A stretch of DNA of 56,172 bases, taken from positions 497 through 56,668 of the forward strand of contig DFQH01000007.1 in assembly GCA_002377695.1 (NCBI GenBank), written 5' to 3'. A program made the position numbers and the translations under genes. The notes below the pieces were generated by a model. It made no database searches, had not been told where the DNA came from, and saw only the letters and a program-made list of their open reading frames with translations. The DNA comes from Citromicrobium sp. UBA3494. GTDB lineage: Bacteria; Pseudomonadota; Alphaproteobacteria; Sphingomonadales; Sphingomonadaceae. Below are positions 1 to 6,648 of this stretch, piece by piece. Every line of letters begins with the position of its first letter. The first letter of the stretch is position 1.

Positions 1-76
<76 letters not shown>

Positions 77-104
77 CCGAAACCCCACATAGACCCCAGA
101 AGAC

Positions 105-126
105 GCCCCGTTGTTTCCAGCGGGGC
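105..126 (+). terminator. Hairpin after the tRNA, probable terminator
   Basis: GCCCCGTTG and CAGCGGGGC form a 9-bp stem with one G-T wobble around a TTTC loop. It lies 29 bases past the tRNA CCA. The following bases are only moderately T-rich, so this is a plausible rather than a textbook rho-independent terminator. Confidence 0.5.
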
Positions 127-371
127 TGTTCGTGTGTCCTGGCCCGACGCGCAGTTGGGAGGGCGATTACGCTGCCGAGAAGGGGCTTGGAGGGTAAATC
201 GTTGCTGCCCGCCAAGCAGTCCTGGCGCCGGATCGGCGTTCACACGGGCCCGGCACGGTCGTCAGGCTCCGCTCGTCATTCGCCCTCGTGCTGCGGGGCC
301 AGCTTTTTCCCGGCGAACATCCCGGCATGGCTTGCCACGTGCTCGCAAGGCGGCCTAGCAGTGCCGGTCTG
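127..371. other. Intergenic stretch before the lasso synthetase
   Basis: About 245 bases between the tRNA hairpin and the chosen start of the synthetase. The open frames through it are GC-driven and have no recognisable protein content. I see no clear -35/-10 pair or tRNA-derived direct repeat here. The promoter of the C gene should lie in this stretch but cannot be pinned down by eye. Confidence 0.4.
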
Positions 372-2315
372 ATGGTCGCTTTGATTTGCGGATGGATAGG
401 TGCCGAGTTTGGCGGCGAGGACGAGCTCGCGCGGTTTGCGAACGCGCTGGTGGCCAATCCCGATCTGCAAACCGATTTCGTATTCCACACGGCGGGGCAG
501 GGTGCAGTATCGCTGGCCGGCGTTCATGTTGCCCCCCGCGGATTCACCGGCGCGCCGCCTGAGATCCTTGGCTGCCATGGTGCGGTTACCGCGGTGGCGG
601 ACGCACGAATTCACAATGCCGAGGCGTTGCGTGCGGACCTGTCACCCGCTGCCCGGGATAGCGCGGCACGTGGCGACGCAGCGCTCATCGCCGCCCTCTA
701 CAGCGAGGCGGGCGAGGCGGGGCTCGACCGGTTGCGCGGCGAATTCGCCTTCGCCCTGCACGAAGCAGGGAGCAACCGCCTGATCTGCCGCCGCGACCAG
801 ATGGGCGTGCGCCCGCTGTATTCCTACGAAACGCCAAACGGTTTAGCCTTCGCCTCGCTTGCCCGTGCCTTCACGGGATCGGGCATCGTCGCAGGCCGGC
901 GCGACTGGGCCGGTTCGATGCAGTTCCTCGCGCGCAACACCAACCCGGACGGGCGCACGATGATCGAAGGCGTCTCGCGCATGCCGCCTGCATCTCAATT
1001 CACGTTCGCTTCGGGCCAGTTGAAGAAGCGGCGCTACTGGGCTCTGCGCGAGCCCGATCCCGTCGGCCATCCACCCGATTTCGAGACCTGGTGCGTGGGA
1101 CTGAAGGACCGTTTCGACGAGGCCGTGGCGCGACGCCTCCCCCCGTCCGGGCCGGTGGCATCGGAAATCTCGGCCGGGCTCGACGCGGGCGGAATCTCGG
1201 CCACCGCCGCGCGGCTGTTGCCCGGCGAAGACCAGCATCTGCACGCCCATGTCTATGCCATGGCGCAGGATTCCGATCCCGAACTCTTCATCGACGAGAG
1301 CGATCTTGCGGGAGAGATCGCCCGCCAATCCAACCGGATGAGCCTGACGAAGATCCGCCATGAGGGCCGCGACCCGGGGGAGGTGCGTCAGATCGAGCCG
1401 GACCGCACCGAAGGGCGCTATGTTCACCTGGAAGATGATGTGTGTGCGTCTGCCTCGGCCACCGGCGCTGAGGTCGTGCTGTGTGGCTGGGGCGGGGACG
1501 AATGCGTCACCAACAAGCTGCGCGATACCCCTGCCCAGATGCTGAAGCGCGGGGAAATTGCGCAGCTGGCGGAAGATCTGCGCGCGACTTATTCGCGGGA
1601 GGGGCTGGGCAGTGCCGCCAGACGGACGGCTTCGATCGCCACCGAACTGGCCGTACCTGCCGCATGGCGCGATCGGCTTGCCGACTGGCGTATGGGCCGC
1701 GGTTTCTTCCGCACGCAGGCGATCACCATGCCCGGCCTGAAGTCGAGGCATTTCGCGCGTGCGCGCTGGCGCGATGTCTCCGGGAGTGCTGCGGCGCGGA
1801 TGATTGCGGGGCTGGAGCGCATGGCGAGTTGCGGGCGAACGGACAGTCTGGCGGCAACATCCGCCCGCCACGGGGTGCAATACAGCTTCCCCATGCTCGA
1901 TATCGATCTGATCGAGTACATGCTGACCTGTCCGCCGGGCTATCTCGCCGATGCCGACCTGAAGCGTAAGCCCTTCCGGCAGGCGATGAAGGGCGTTCTG
2001 CCGGACAGCGTCCGCATGCGTGGCCAGAAAATGATGCCGATCCCGGAAGTTATTCCGGATGTGGCACGCAACAAGCAGCAGTATCTGGACCGCCTCGACA
2101 CGCTGGAGCGGGATCAACGGCTGCATGCATACGTCGATTTCGCGCGCCTGCGCAAAATGCTCGAGAAACTGCCCGATTACGATGAGACCATCGCGTATTT
2201 CCGCGAGCAGCGCGCCAGGGGTGTTCAGGCGCGGCCCGACACCCTCGATGGCGTTCCGTTCCGTACCATTTACGCACTGGAGCAGTTGCAGTCTTGGCTT
2301 GCGGACGAAGAGTAA
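372..2315 (+). CDS. Lasso peptide macrolactam synthetase (C protein, asparagine synthetase-like)
   Basis: Predicted to adenylate the side-chain carboxylate of Glu8 in the core peptide and close the ring onto the Gly1 amine with ATP. About 647 residues: an N-terminal class II amidotransferase-like half (residues 1-200) and a C-terminal asparagine-synthase half. The pyrophosphate-loop region reads SAGLDAG near residues 267-273, a degenerate version of the usual SGGLDSS. The Cys-Gly at residues 6-7 is where asparagine synthetases have their N-terminal nucleophile, but with this start it is not N-terminal. Loss of glutaminase is normal for lasso C proteins, which need no ammonia. ATG 372 was chosen because homology begins right after it; the frame is open further upstream. 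The six precursor genes follow 97 bases downstream on the same strand, so function is assigned with good confidence from context plus family. Confidence 0.85.
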   Translation: MVALICGWIGAEFGGEDELARFANALVANPDLQTDFVFHTAGQGAVSLAGVHVAPRGFTGAPPEILGCHGAVTAVADARIHNAEALRADLSPAARDSAARGDAALIAALYSEAGEAGLDRLRGEFAFALHEAGSNRLICRRDQMGVRPLYSYETPNGLAFASLARAFTGSGIVAGRRDWAGSMQFLARNTNPDGRTMIEGVSRMPPASQFTFASGQLKKRRYWALREPDPVGHPPDFETWCVGLKDRFDEAVARRLPPSGPVASEISAGLDAGGISATAARLLPGEDQHLHAHVYAMAQDSDPELFIDESDLAGEIARQSNRMSLTKIRHEGRDPGEVRQIEPDRTEGRYVHLEDDVCASASATGAEVVLCGWGGDECVTNKLRDTPAQMLKRGEIAQLAEDLRATYSREGLGSAARRTASIATELAVPAAWRDRLADWRMGRGFFRTQAITMPGLKSRHFARARWRDVSGSAAARMIAGLERMASCGRTDSLAATSARHGVQYSFPMLDIDLIEYMLTCPPGYLADADLKRKPFRQAMKGVLPDSVRMRGQKMMPIPEVIPDVARNKQQYLDRLDTLERDQRLHAYVDFARLRKMLEKLPDYDETIAYFREQRARGVQARPDTLDGVPFRTIYALEQLQSWLADEE

Positions 2316-2352
2316 TTGCGGGCAGTGATTCTTTTCGGTTAATTTTCAATAC

Positions 2353-2406
2353 GAAATTGACTTGTTGCGATCGAGCGATCAGGCATCCGGCCACACATCC
2401 GAGGAG
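2353..2406 (+). promoter_or_regulatory. Putative promoter/operator and ribosome site of the first precursor
   Basis: A TTGACT (2357-2362) resembles a -35 box. It is followed by the dyad GATCG-AG-CGATC (2369-2380) and ends in a GAGGAG ribosome-binding site (2401-2406), six bases before the GTG. The same elements recur before the second precursor (TTGACC 2688-2693, dyad 2700-2711). The -10 box is not convincing. Promoter identity is inferred. Confidence 0.4.
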
Positions 2407-2412
2407 TAGATA

Positions 2413-2565
2413 GTGAATAAGAATCCCAACGCGCCGCAGACCGAATCCAGCCTGCGTACCTGGTCGGCGCCGCAAGTCATCGATCTTGACGATCAGCGTG
2501 CGGTTGAGGGCGGTAGCATGAACGGCCCCGAGACGGCCGGGCCGGGCTTTTTCTCCGGATCCTGA
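2413..2565 (+). CDS. Lasso peptide precursor 1
   Basis: A 50-residue precursor: 32-residue leader plus predicted core GGSMNGPETAGPGFFSGS. The leader carries W17-S-A-P20, the aromatic-x-x-Pro motif expected to dock on the B1 protein, then QVIDLDDQRAVE. Ring closure is predicted between Gly1 and Glu8 of the core, with Phe14/Phe15 as likely plug residues and a C-terminal Ser available to the kinase. The start is GTG, forced by an in-frame TAG at 2407-2409 just upstream, and preceded by GAGGAG. The leader's penultimate residue is Val rather than the usual Thr. Confidence 0.88.
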   Translation: MNKNPNAPQTESSLRTWSAPQVIDLDDQRAVEGGSMNGPETAGPGFFSGS

Positions 2566-2743
2566 TGGCTACCCTTGGCCGGCGCGGGCTGGACTTACAG
2601 CCTTTTTCCATCACGCGCCGGCCGATCATTAGGGTTCTGACGGTGAGCACCCAGGCAGTGAGATTTGGATCGGAATACAATCCGAAATTGACCTGTTGCG
2701 ATCGAGCGATCAGGCATCCGGACACACGCCCGAGGAGTAGATA

Positions 2744-2896
2744 GTGAGCAAGAATCCCAACGCGCCGCAGATTGATTCCAGCCAGCGCACCTGGTCGACG
2801 CCGCAAGTCATCGATCTCGATGATCGGCGCGCGGTTGAGGGCGGTCCCGTTGTCGGAGCTGAGACGTCCTCACCGGGCTTCTTCAGCGCATCCTGA
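2744..2896 (+). CDS. Lasso peptide precursor 2
   Basis: A 50-residue duplicate of precursor 1 with the same GTG start and GAGGAG ribosome site. The leader has W17-S-T-P20 and ends RRAVE. The predicted core is GGPVVGAETSSPGFFSAS, with ring Gly1-Glu8, Pro12, Phe14-Phe15 and C-terminal Ser18. The leader is almost the same as in copy 1, but core positions 3-7, 9-11 and 17 differ, as expected of a diversifying product family. Confidence 0.88.
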   Translation: MSKNPNAPQIDSSQRTWSTPQVIDLDDRRAVEGGPVVGAETSSPGFFSAS

Positions 2897-3116
2897 CGGG
2901 GTCAACCGGGCGGAATTGGCAGCGCTTTTTGGTGTCGCTGTCGGCCGATCCGATGATCCCCAAGGGGCTGGTTGTTCGTCGGAGGCCAAGCTTCGCCGGC
3001 ACTTCGCCATTGCCGGTCAGGGAAAATGCTCTCCGGCACCTTGCCCAGGGTTCCCACTCCATCTACTTTTGTGGCCGGGCCTATATTCCGCGCCCGGCTT
3101 CAAATAGGGGGGCGAG

Positions 3117-3269
3117 ATGAAACAGCCGCACGAAACGTCGCCAGCGAATGCTGGCAAGCGCGCATGTTCGACGCCGCGGGTTGTGGACCTCGACGACCGA
3201 CGGGCAGTCGCGGGTGGCCCTTTGCTTGACTCCGAGGCTTATTCTCCCGGATTATATTCCCTCTCCTGA
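3117..3269 (+). CDS. Lasso peptide precursor 3
   Basis: A 50-residue precursor starting MKQPHET, with predicted core GGPLLDSEAYSPGLYSLS. Glu8 is the ring acceptor (Asp6 would give too small a ring), Leu14/Tyr15 are candidate plugs and Ser18 is C-terminal. This core and the ghost core of copy 4 are the ones with tyrosine (Tyr10, Tyr15), which matters because a sulfotransferase is encoded nearby. The leader has C17-S-T-P20: the otherwise invariant Trp is Cys through a single TGG to TGT change, which may weaken leader recognition. It also ends AVA instead of AVE. The ribosome site AGGGGGGCGAG directly precedes the ATG. Confidence 0.85.
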   Translation: MKQPHETSPANAGKRACSTPRVVDLDDRRAVAGGPLLDSEAYSPGLYSLS

Positions 3270-3496
3270 GCACGGACGACCGGCGCACGAGCAGGGGCTG
3301 TCCTGACAGCCATCCCGTGTGACGCTGTCTGCCTTTCGATAGTCCACTACCTCGCCCAAGCGCATGCCGGACGCCGATGGCATTCCGGGGCCCCACCACA
3401 GCGCAAAAGCCCTGTTGCACCATGCCCGGTTTCCCGGCTTCGTTGACTTCTTTCGCCGGGCCCATCTTCCACCTGACGGATTCACAGGGGGGCGAC

Positions 3497-3648
3497 ATTA
3501 AACAGCCACAGGAAATGCTGCACACGAATGCTGGCCAGCGCGCATGGTCGACGCCGCAGGTTGTGGACCTCGACGACCGAGGGCGGTCGCGGGAGGCTCT
3601 TCGGGTGGCTTTGAGGTTGTGTCTCCCGGACTATATTCCGTCTCCTGA
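3497..3648 (+). pseudogene. Lasso peptide precursor 4, frameshifted
   Basis: This unit aligns with precursors 3 and 5 along its whole length but is 152 rather than 153 bases long. Its start is ATT where the siblings have ATG. One C is missing after CGACGACCGA (about 3581), so the natural frame runs into an unrelated tail. Restoring one base gives leader end DDRRAVA and core GGSSGGFEVVSPGLYSVS, an 18-mer with Gly1-Gly2, Glu8, Pro12, Tyr15, Ser16 and Ser18 all intact. The restored frame ends at the TGA at 3646-3648. The perfect core after repair argues that the lesion is recent. Confidence 0.85.
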
Positions 3649-3871
3649 GAACGCGTGACCGGCGCGCGAGCAGCGGCTTTCCTGTCTCACGCTGCCGGCC
3701 GATCTGATGATCCGTAAGCGCCTGGTTCCCCGCCGGAATGCGGAAGCTTCCTCGGTATTTCGCCAATTCCCGCTAGCGATTCCTCTCGGCGATGGTGCCG
3801 GTGTGGGCTGAATCCATTGACTTTTATGTCGGGTCCAATATCCCGCACATCGGATTCAAAAGGGGGCCGAA

Positions 3872-4024
3872 ATGAAACAGCCGCATGAAACACTTCACAC
3901 GAATGCTGGCGAGCGCAACTGGTCGACGCCGCAGGTGATCGATCTCGACGACCGGCGCGCCGTCGAAGGGGGCACATTTGCTTCTCCCGAAAACTTCTCC
4001 CCTGCATTCTTTTCCCTTTCGTAA
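3872..4024 (+). CDS. Lasso peptide precursor 5
   Basis: A 50-residue precursor (MKQPHETLHTNAGERN, then W17-S-T-P20) with predicted core GGTFASPENFSPAFFSLS. It keeps Gly1-Gly2, Glu8, Pro12, Phe15, Ser16 and Ser18. It is the only copy with Ala rather than Gly at core position 13, and the only one ending in TAA. The ribosome site AAGGGGGCCGAA precedes the ATG. Its N-terminal leader half groups it with copies 3 and 4. Confidence 0.88.
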   Translation: MKQPHETLHTNAGERNWSTPQVIDLDDRRAVEGGTFASPENFSPAFFSLS

Positions 4025-4147
4025 ACCCGTTACGGTCGGCTGGACGCGCAATGGCTCACTCGCGAGCTGAATGATGCGCTTGAAATAATCCTGCCCCTGG
4101 CCCTGCTTGGTAGGCATCGGTCCGAGTAATCTTGAGGGAAAGTACGA

Positions 4148-4300
4148 ATGAACAAGTTCAATGCGGAATCGTCTGTGAAGCAGAATCGTCAAGTCTGGTC
4201 GACGCCGCAGGTCATCGACCTCGATGATCGGCGAGGAGTCGAGGGCGGTGCTTCGCCTGCAACTGAGACCATATCGCCTGGGGCTTTCTCCCTATCCTGA
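4148..4300 (+). CDS. Lasso peptide precursor 6
   Basis: The last and most divergent 50-residue precursor. Residues 1-16 (MNKFNAESSVKQNRQV) are unlike the other leaders, but from W17-S-T-P20 through VIDLDDRRGVE it matches the family. The predicted core is GGASPATETISPGAFSLS, with ring Gly1-Glu8. Position 14 is Ala, leaving Phe15 as the only bulky plug candidate. The ribosome site TTGAGGGA lies about 7-10 bases before the ATG. Confidence 0.88.
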   Translation: MNKFNAESSVKQNRQVWSTPQVIDLDDRRGVEGGASPATETISPGAFSLS

Positions 4301-4343
4301 GGAGCGCGTTTCGGGAGCACGCACGAGCAGACGGCGGTCTTGA

Positions 4344-4364
4344 CCGGCCCGGCGGATGGGCCGG
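4344..4364. terminator. Hairpin between precursor 6 and the convergent B1 gene
   Basis: CCGGCCC (4344-4350) and GGGCCGG (4358-4364) form a perfect 7-bp stem around GGCGGAT. It sits 43 bases after the precursor 6 stop and 3 bases beyond the stop of the convergent B1 gene, so it could end transcription from both sides. There is no strong T-run. Confidence 0.5.
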
Positions 4365-4367
4365 ATA

Positions 4368-4649
4368 TCAGCAGTCTATGCTGACCAGCGTGCGCTCCCT
4401 CAGATCATCGAAAAGCCTGCCGAGTTCTTCCCGGCAGGTCTTTTCGCTGACGTCATAGTCACCGCACACGGCCTCCACCAGGTCGCCGAACCGCGCATGC
4501 TCGTCCAGCAGCTTCCACGCGTGGCGTCCGGTGTCCTTTAGCGCGTAGAAACGGCCATCGACGATGTGCATCAGCACCAGTTCCTCGTCCACGACGGTTT
4601 CCACGAAATTCTCGCTCTTGCGGATCGTGCACTCGCTCTCGATTGTCAT
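4368..4649 (-). CDS. PqqD-like leader-binding protein (lasso B1, RiPP recognition element)
   Basis: A 93-residue protein of the PqqD/RRE fold: two N-terminal beta strands (LVLMHIVDGRFYALKDTGRHAW, residues about 23-44), then a helical C-terminal half ending in an ERTLVSIDC strand. In lasso systems with split B proteins, B1 binds the leader peptide and presents it to the B2 protease and the C synthetase. The ATG at 4649 is preceded by GGGA at a normal distance. A TTG 12 bases upstream is possible but has a poorer ribosome site. It is the last gene of the kinase-sulfotransferase-B1 operon, 21 bases after the sulfotransferase stop. Confidence 0.85.
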   Translation of the reverse strand: MTIESECTIRKSENFVETVVDEELVLMHIVDGRFYALKDTGRHAWKLLDEHARFGDLVEAVCGDYDVSEKTCREELGRLFDDLRERTLVSIDC

Positions 4650-4670
4650 GTTGCGTCCCAATTCTGTCAG

Positions 4671-5558
4671 TCACGGCTCGTAGCCGAGCTCTTCCATCAC
4701 TTCGCGGTTGTGCTCGTAAAGGCGCTGACGCTGCTCTGTCGAGAGGCGTTGGCGTCCATCGCCTGATCGTCCGGAATTGAAGAACCTCCCGGCCTTTTCA
4801 GGCTTTTCGCGAAACCCGTGCGCGTCTTCCTTGGCGCGCAGCTTCTCGAACCGGCTTTCCTCCACTGCGCGGGTAATGGCTGCATCGTCCTTCCCCTCGT
4901 CGAGTGCGAGAAAGGCGGCCATCTGCTTCAGGCAGGCGGCGGTATCGGCCAGCATGTCTTCGTAGCGGATGGTGAGCAGGGGGATCGCGCGCTGTTCGTG
5001 CCAGCTGCGATAGTGCCCCTTCCAGCCGAGCGTGCGCTGGCGCAGCTGAGATTGTCTTCCCCCGGCCATGATGTGATCGGCCTGGTTCATCTGTTTCACG
5101 ATCCGGTCGAAATTCTCGTGCCCCTGGTGATTGGCGTAAGACACCGCGACATCGTAGGGATGGCGCACGAGGTAGATCGCGCCGAAGCTGCAGTCTGCGG
5201 GAAAAAGCGGTTCGCCCGCGTCGCTGTCGTGATAGCCGTCATGCACCTTCACGAACTGCCGCTCGGTACACTCCGCGGCGAGAGCGCGGTAGAAATCGGG
5301 GCGGACAAGATCGATCTCGTCGTCGGTCATGTCCGAAGAGGGCAGGCCCGTCACCTGATCGAAGCTGCGCCGGTTGGATGAAATCGACCCGAGGAGCGAG
5401 GCGAAATTGTCCTCATCCACATAATCGTGCGCCAGCAGGTTGGACAGCAGGATACGCGTCCAGGTGTTGCCGGACTTGGGGAAGGAGGCCAGCCAGACGA
5501 TCGGCTTTTCGAGATACCCGTCCGGCGCGGGGGCACGATCAGCGGGCTGCCGGGTCAT
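4671..5558 (-). CDS. PAPS-dependent sulfotransferase in the lasso locus
   Basis: A 295-residue cytosolic-type sulfotransferase. The 5'-phosphosulfate-binding loop is P27-K-S-G-N-T-W33, preceded by VWLASF. The 3'-phosphate-binding strand is YLVRHPYDVAVSY, followed by the usual helical C-terminal region. The length is normal for the family. It overlaps the upstream kinase gene by 20 bases and precedes B1, so it is co-transcribed with lasso genes and most simply acts on the lasso peptide. Candidate acceptors are the Ser, Thr or Tyr side chains of the cores (tyrosine occurs only in cores 3 and 4). Sulfation of the peptide is inferred, and a small-molecule substrate is not excluded. Confidence 0.85.
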   Translation of the reverse strand: MTRQPADRAPAPDGYLEKPIVWLASFPKSGNTWTRILLSNLLAHDYVDEDNFASLLGSISSNRRSFDQVTGLPSSDMTDDEIDLVRPDFYRALAAECTERQFVKVHDGYHDSDAGEPLFPADCSFGAIYLVRHPYDVAVSYANHQGHENFDRIVKQMNQADHIMAGGRQSQLRQRTLGWKGHYRSWHEQRAIPLLTIRYEDMLADTAACLKQMAAFLALDEGKDDAAITRAVEESRFEKLRAKEDAHGFREKPEKAGRFFNSGRSGDGRQRLSTEQRQRLYEHNREVMEELGYEP

Positions 5559-6465
5559 GGTCCAGAATCCAGTCGCGCATCACGGCAGTCGAGTTTTCGA
5601 ATTCCGACTTCAGGAGCGATCGATCGAAGGTCTGTACGCGAACCGCTGAAATGAGGGCGCCGAGAGTTCTGAAAAGCTTTTCGCGGCCGATGATCGCATT
5701 GGCGAAGCGCATGCGATACACGCTTTCGCGCAAGGCCCTGAGGGCCAGGGCCCCGCTGATCTGCTCTATCTCGACCGGTGTGCGCGCGCGGCGCACATTC
5801 TCGTTCTTGAGGATGGTCAGGCTCGACAGCAGGCCGGACGCATTCTCGCCCATGGTCGCGGGCCGGGCAAAGAACTTCTCGAAGCTCGGTTCGTCACGCA
5901 CCGCGCCAAGCTTGTCCGATCCCGTCAGATCGAACGCATCCTTCCACAATTTCATGTCCTTCTGCCCTGCGTAGCAGAACGACCGGCCCGGTTCGATCCG
6001 CGCCGGATCGATGATCAGAACGTCGTCGGTAAAGAAGTCCAGCTCGCTGCGGGACAGGGCGGCGACCAGCGTGGACTTGCCTGCACCCGAAGGGCCGGTG
6101 AAGGCATGGACCTGTCCATCCTTGATCACCGCGCTGGCGTGGAGCGGGATCAGGCCCCGCTGATAACAGAGCGCACCCCAGGCCGATCCCAGCAGAAACA
6201 GCGCCACATCTCGATCGGAGGTGTCGTTGCGCCGGTATGTGATGCGCGAACCACCCTCGACCAGGAAGCTCGCCCCGCGGGGGACATGCAGCAGGAAACT
6301 GTCTCCGCTCACCTCGAAGTTGGTTCCCGCCTCGCTGGCATCATCCAGCCTATCGGGCACGGAGCCCTCGCAAATGCGCACGTCGGCGCTGTCCGCGCGC
6401 ACGAACGGCTCCACCCGGGAGCCCAGTTCGAGGTCCGCGGTGACGGTAAAGGGAACATCACTCAT
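5539..6465 (-). CDS. HPr kinase-like lasso peptide kinase
   Basis: A 308-residue protein with the HPr kinase C-terminal fold: H109-A-S-A, then Walker A G124-P-S-G-A-G-K-S-T132, then TDD at 146-148 matching the acidic pair of HPr kinases. The N-terminal ~90 residues are unlike the DRTGG domain of true HprK. Members of this family in lasso clusters (the paeninodin kinase type) phosphorylate the C-terminal Ser of the precursor. All six precursors here end in Ser, which fits well. It is the first gene of a three-gene operon, with the sulfotransferase overlapping by 20 bases. True HprK is unlikely given the location. Confidence 0.82.
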   Translation of the reverse strand: MSDVPFTVTADLELGSRVEPFVRADSADVRICEGSVPDRLDDASEAGTNFEVSGDSFLLHVPRGASFLVEGGSRITYRRNDTSDRDVALFLLGSAWGALCYQRGLIPLHASAVIKDGQVHAFTGPSGAGKSTLVAALSRSELDFFTDDVLIIDPARIEPGRSFCYAGQKDMKLWKDAFDLTGSDKLGAVRDEPSFEKFFARPATMGENASGLLSSLTILKNENVRRARTPVEIEQISGALALRALRESVYRMRFANAIIGREKLFRTLGALISAVRVQTFDRSLLKSEFENSTAVMRDWILDHDPAAR

Positions 6466-6648
6466 AGAAACGGTATCTGTTACTCGCGTTCAATCGACGG
6501 CGCAGGGCGGGCTACATGGTCCGCGCCCCTCCCGGGGAGGGCGGACACTTAGCATTCGGGTTAGAATGTCAACAACTTGGCCGGCGAAACCCCCATCGCG
6601 GTGCTGGCACTTTGGTCGTCGGCCAATCGCTGATAGGGAAACCGCATC
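6466..6648. promoter_or_regulatory. Divergent control region between kinase and B2, with a strong palindrome
   Basis: 183 bases separate the start codons of two divergent lasso genes, so both promoters must lie here. Within it, 6519-6546 forms a strong hairpin: outer GTCCG/CGGAC, inner CCCTCC-CGG-GGAGGG. No T-run follows it on either side, so an operator or transcript structure is more likely than a terminator. I could not identify convincing -35/-10 elements. Confidence 0.45.

Larger units (their letters stand above)
2353..2845 (+). repeat. Tandem duplication containing the first two precursor leaders and their upstream regions
   Basis: Bases 2353-2514 and 2684-2845 are near-identical at an offset of 331 bases. 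They cover the TTGAC element, the dyad, the ribosome site and the whole leader through the Gly-Gly of the core. Similarity drops sharply once the core begins, so leader and control region are conserved while the core diverges. Confidence 0.85.
2936..3770 (+). repeat. Repeated spacer sequence between precursors
   Basis: The spacer after precursor 2 (about 2936-3015) is clearly related to the spacer after broken precursor 4 (about 3690-3770). Both read CGCTG(T/C)CGGCCGAT.TGATGATCC and continue to CGCCA(T/A)T.CC. The downstream flanks of copies 3 and 4 also match (GACCGGCGC.CGAGCAG). Precursor units were therefore copied together with their spacers. Confidence 0.7.

Noticed and set aside
843..2126. 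Long minus-strand open frame opposite the lasso synthetase
   Set aside because: Antisense shadow in GC-rich DNA; composition is His/Arg-rich with no recognisable domain, while the plus strand encodes a clear synthetase.
3377..3658. 93-codon open frame through the fourth precursor
   Set aside because: Its C-terminal part is out of frame relative to the siblings; it is the frameshifted reading of a decayed precursor, not a new gene.
2353..4300. Regularly spaced repeats that might suggest a CRISPR array
   Set aside because: Repeat units are about 50-codon genes at uneven spacing with divergent cores, not 25-40 base repeats with unique spacers.
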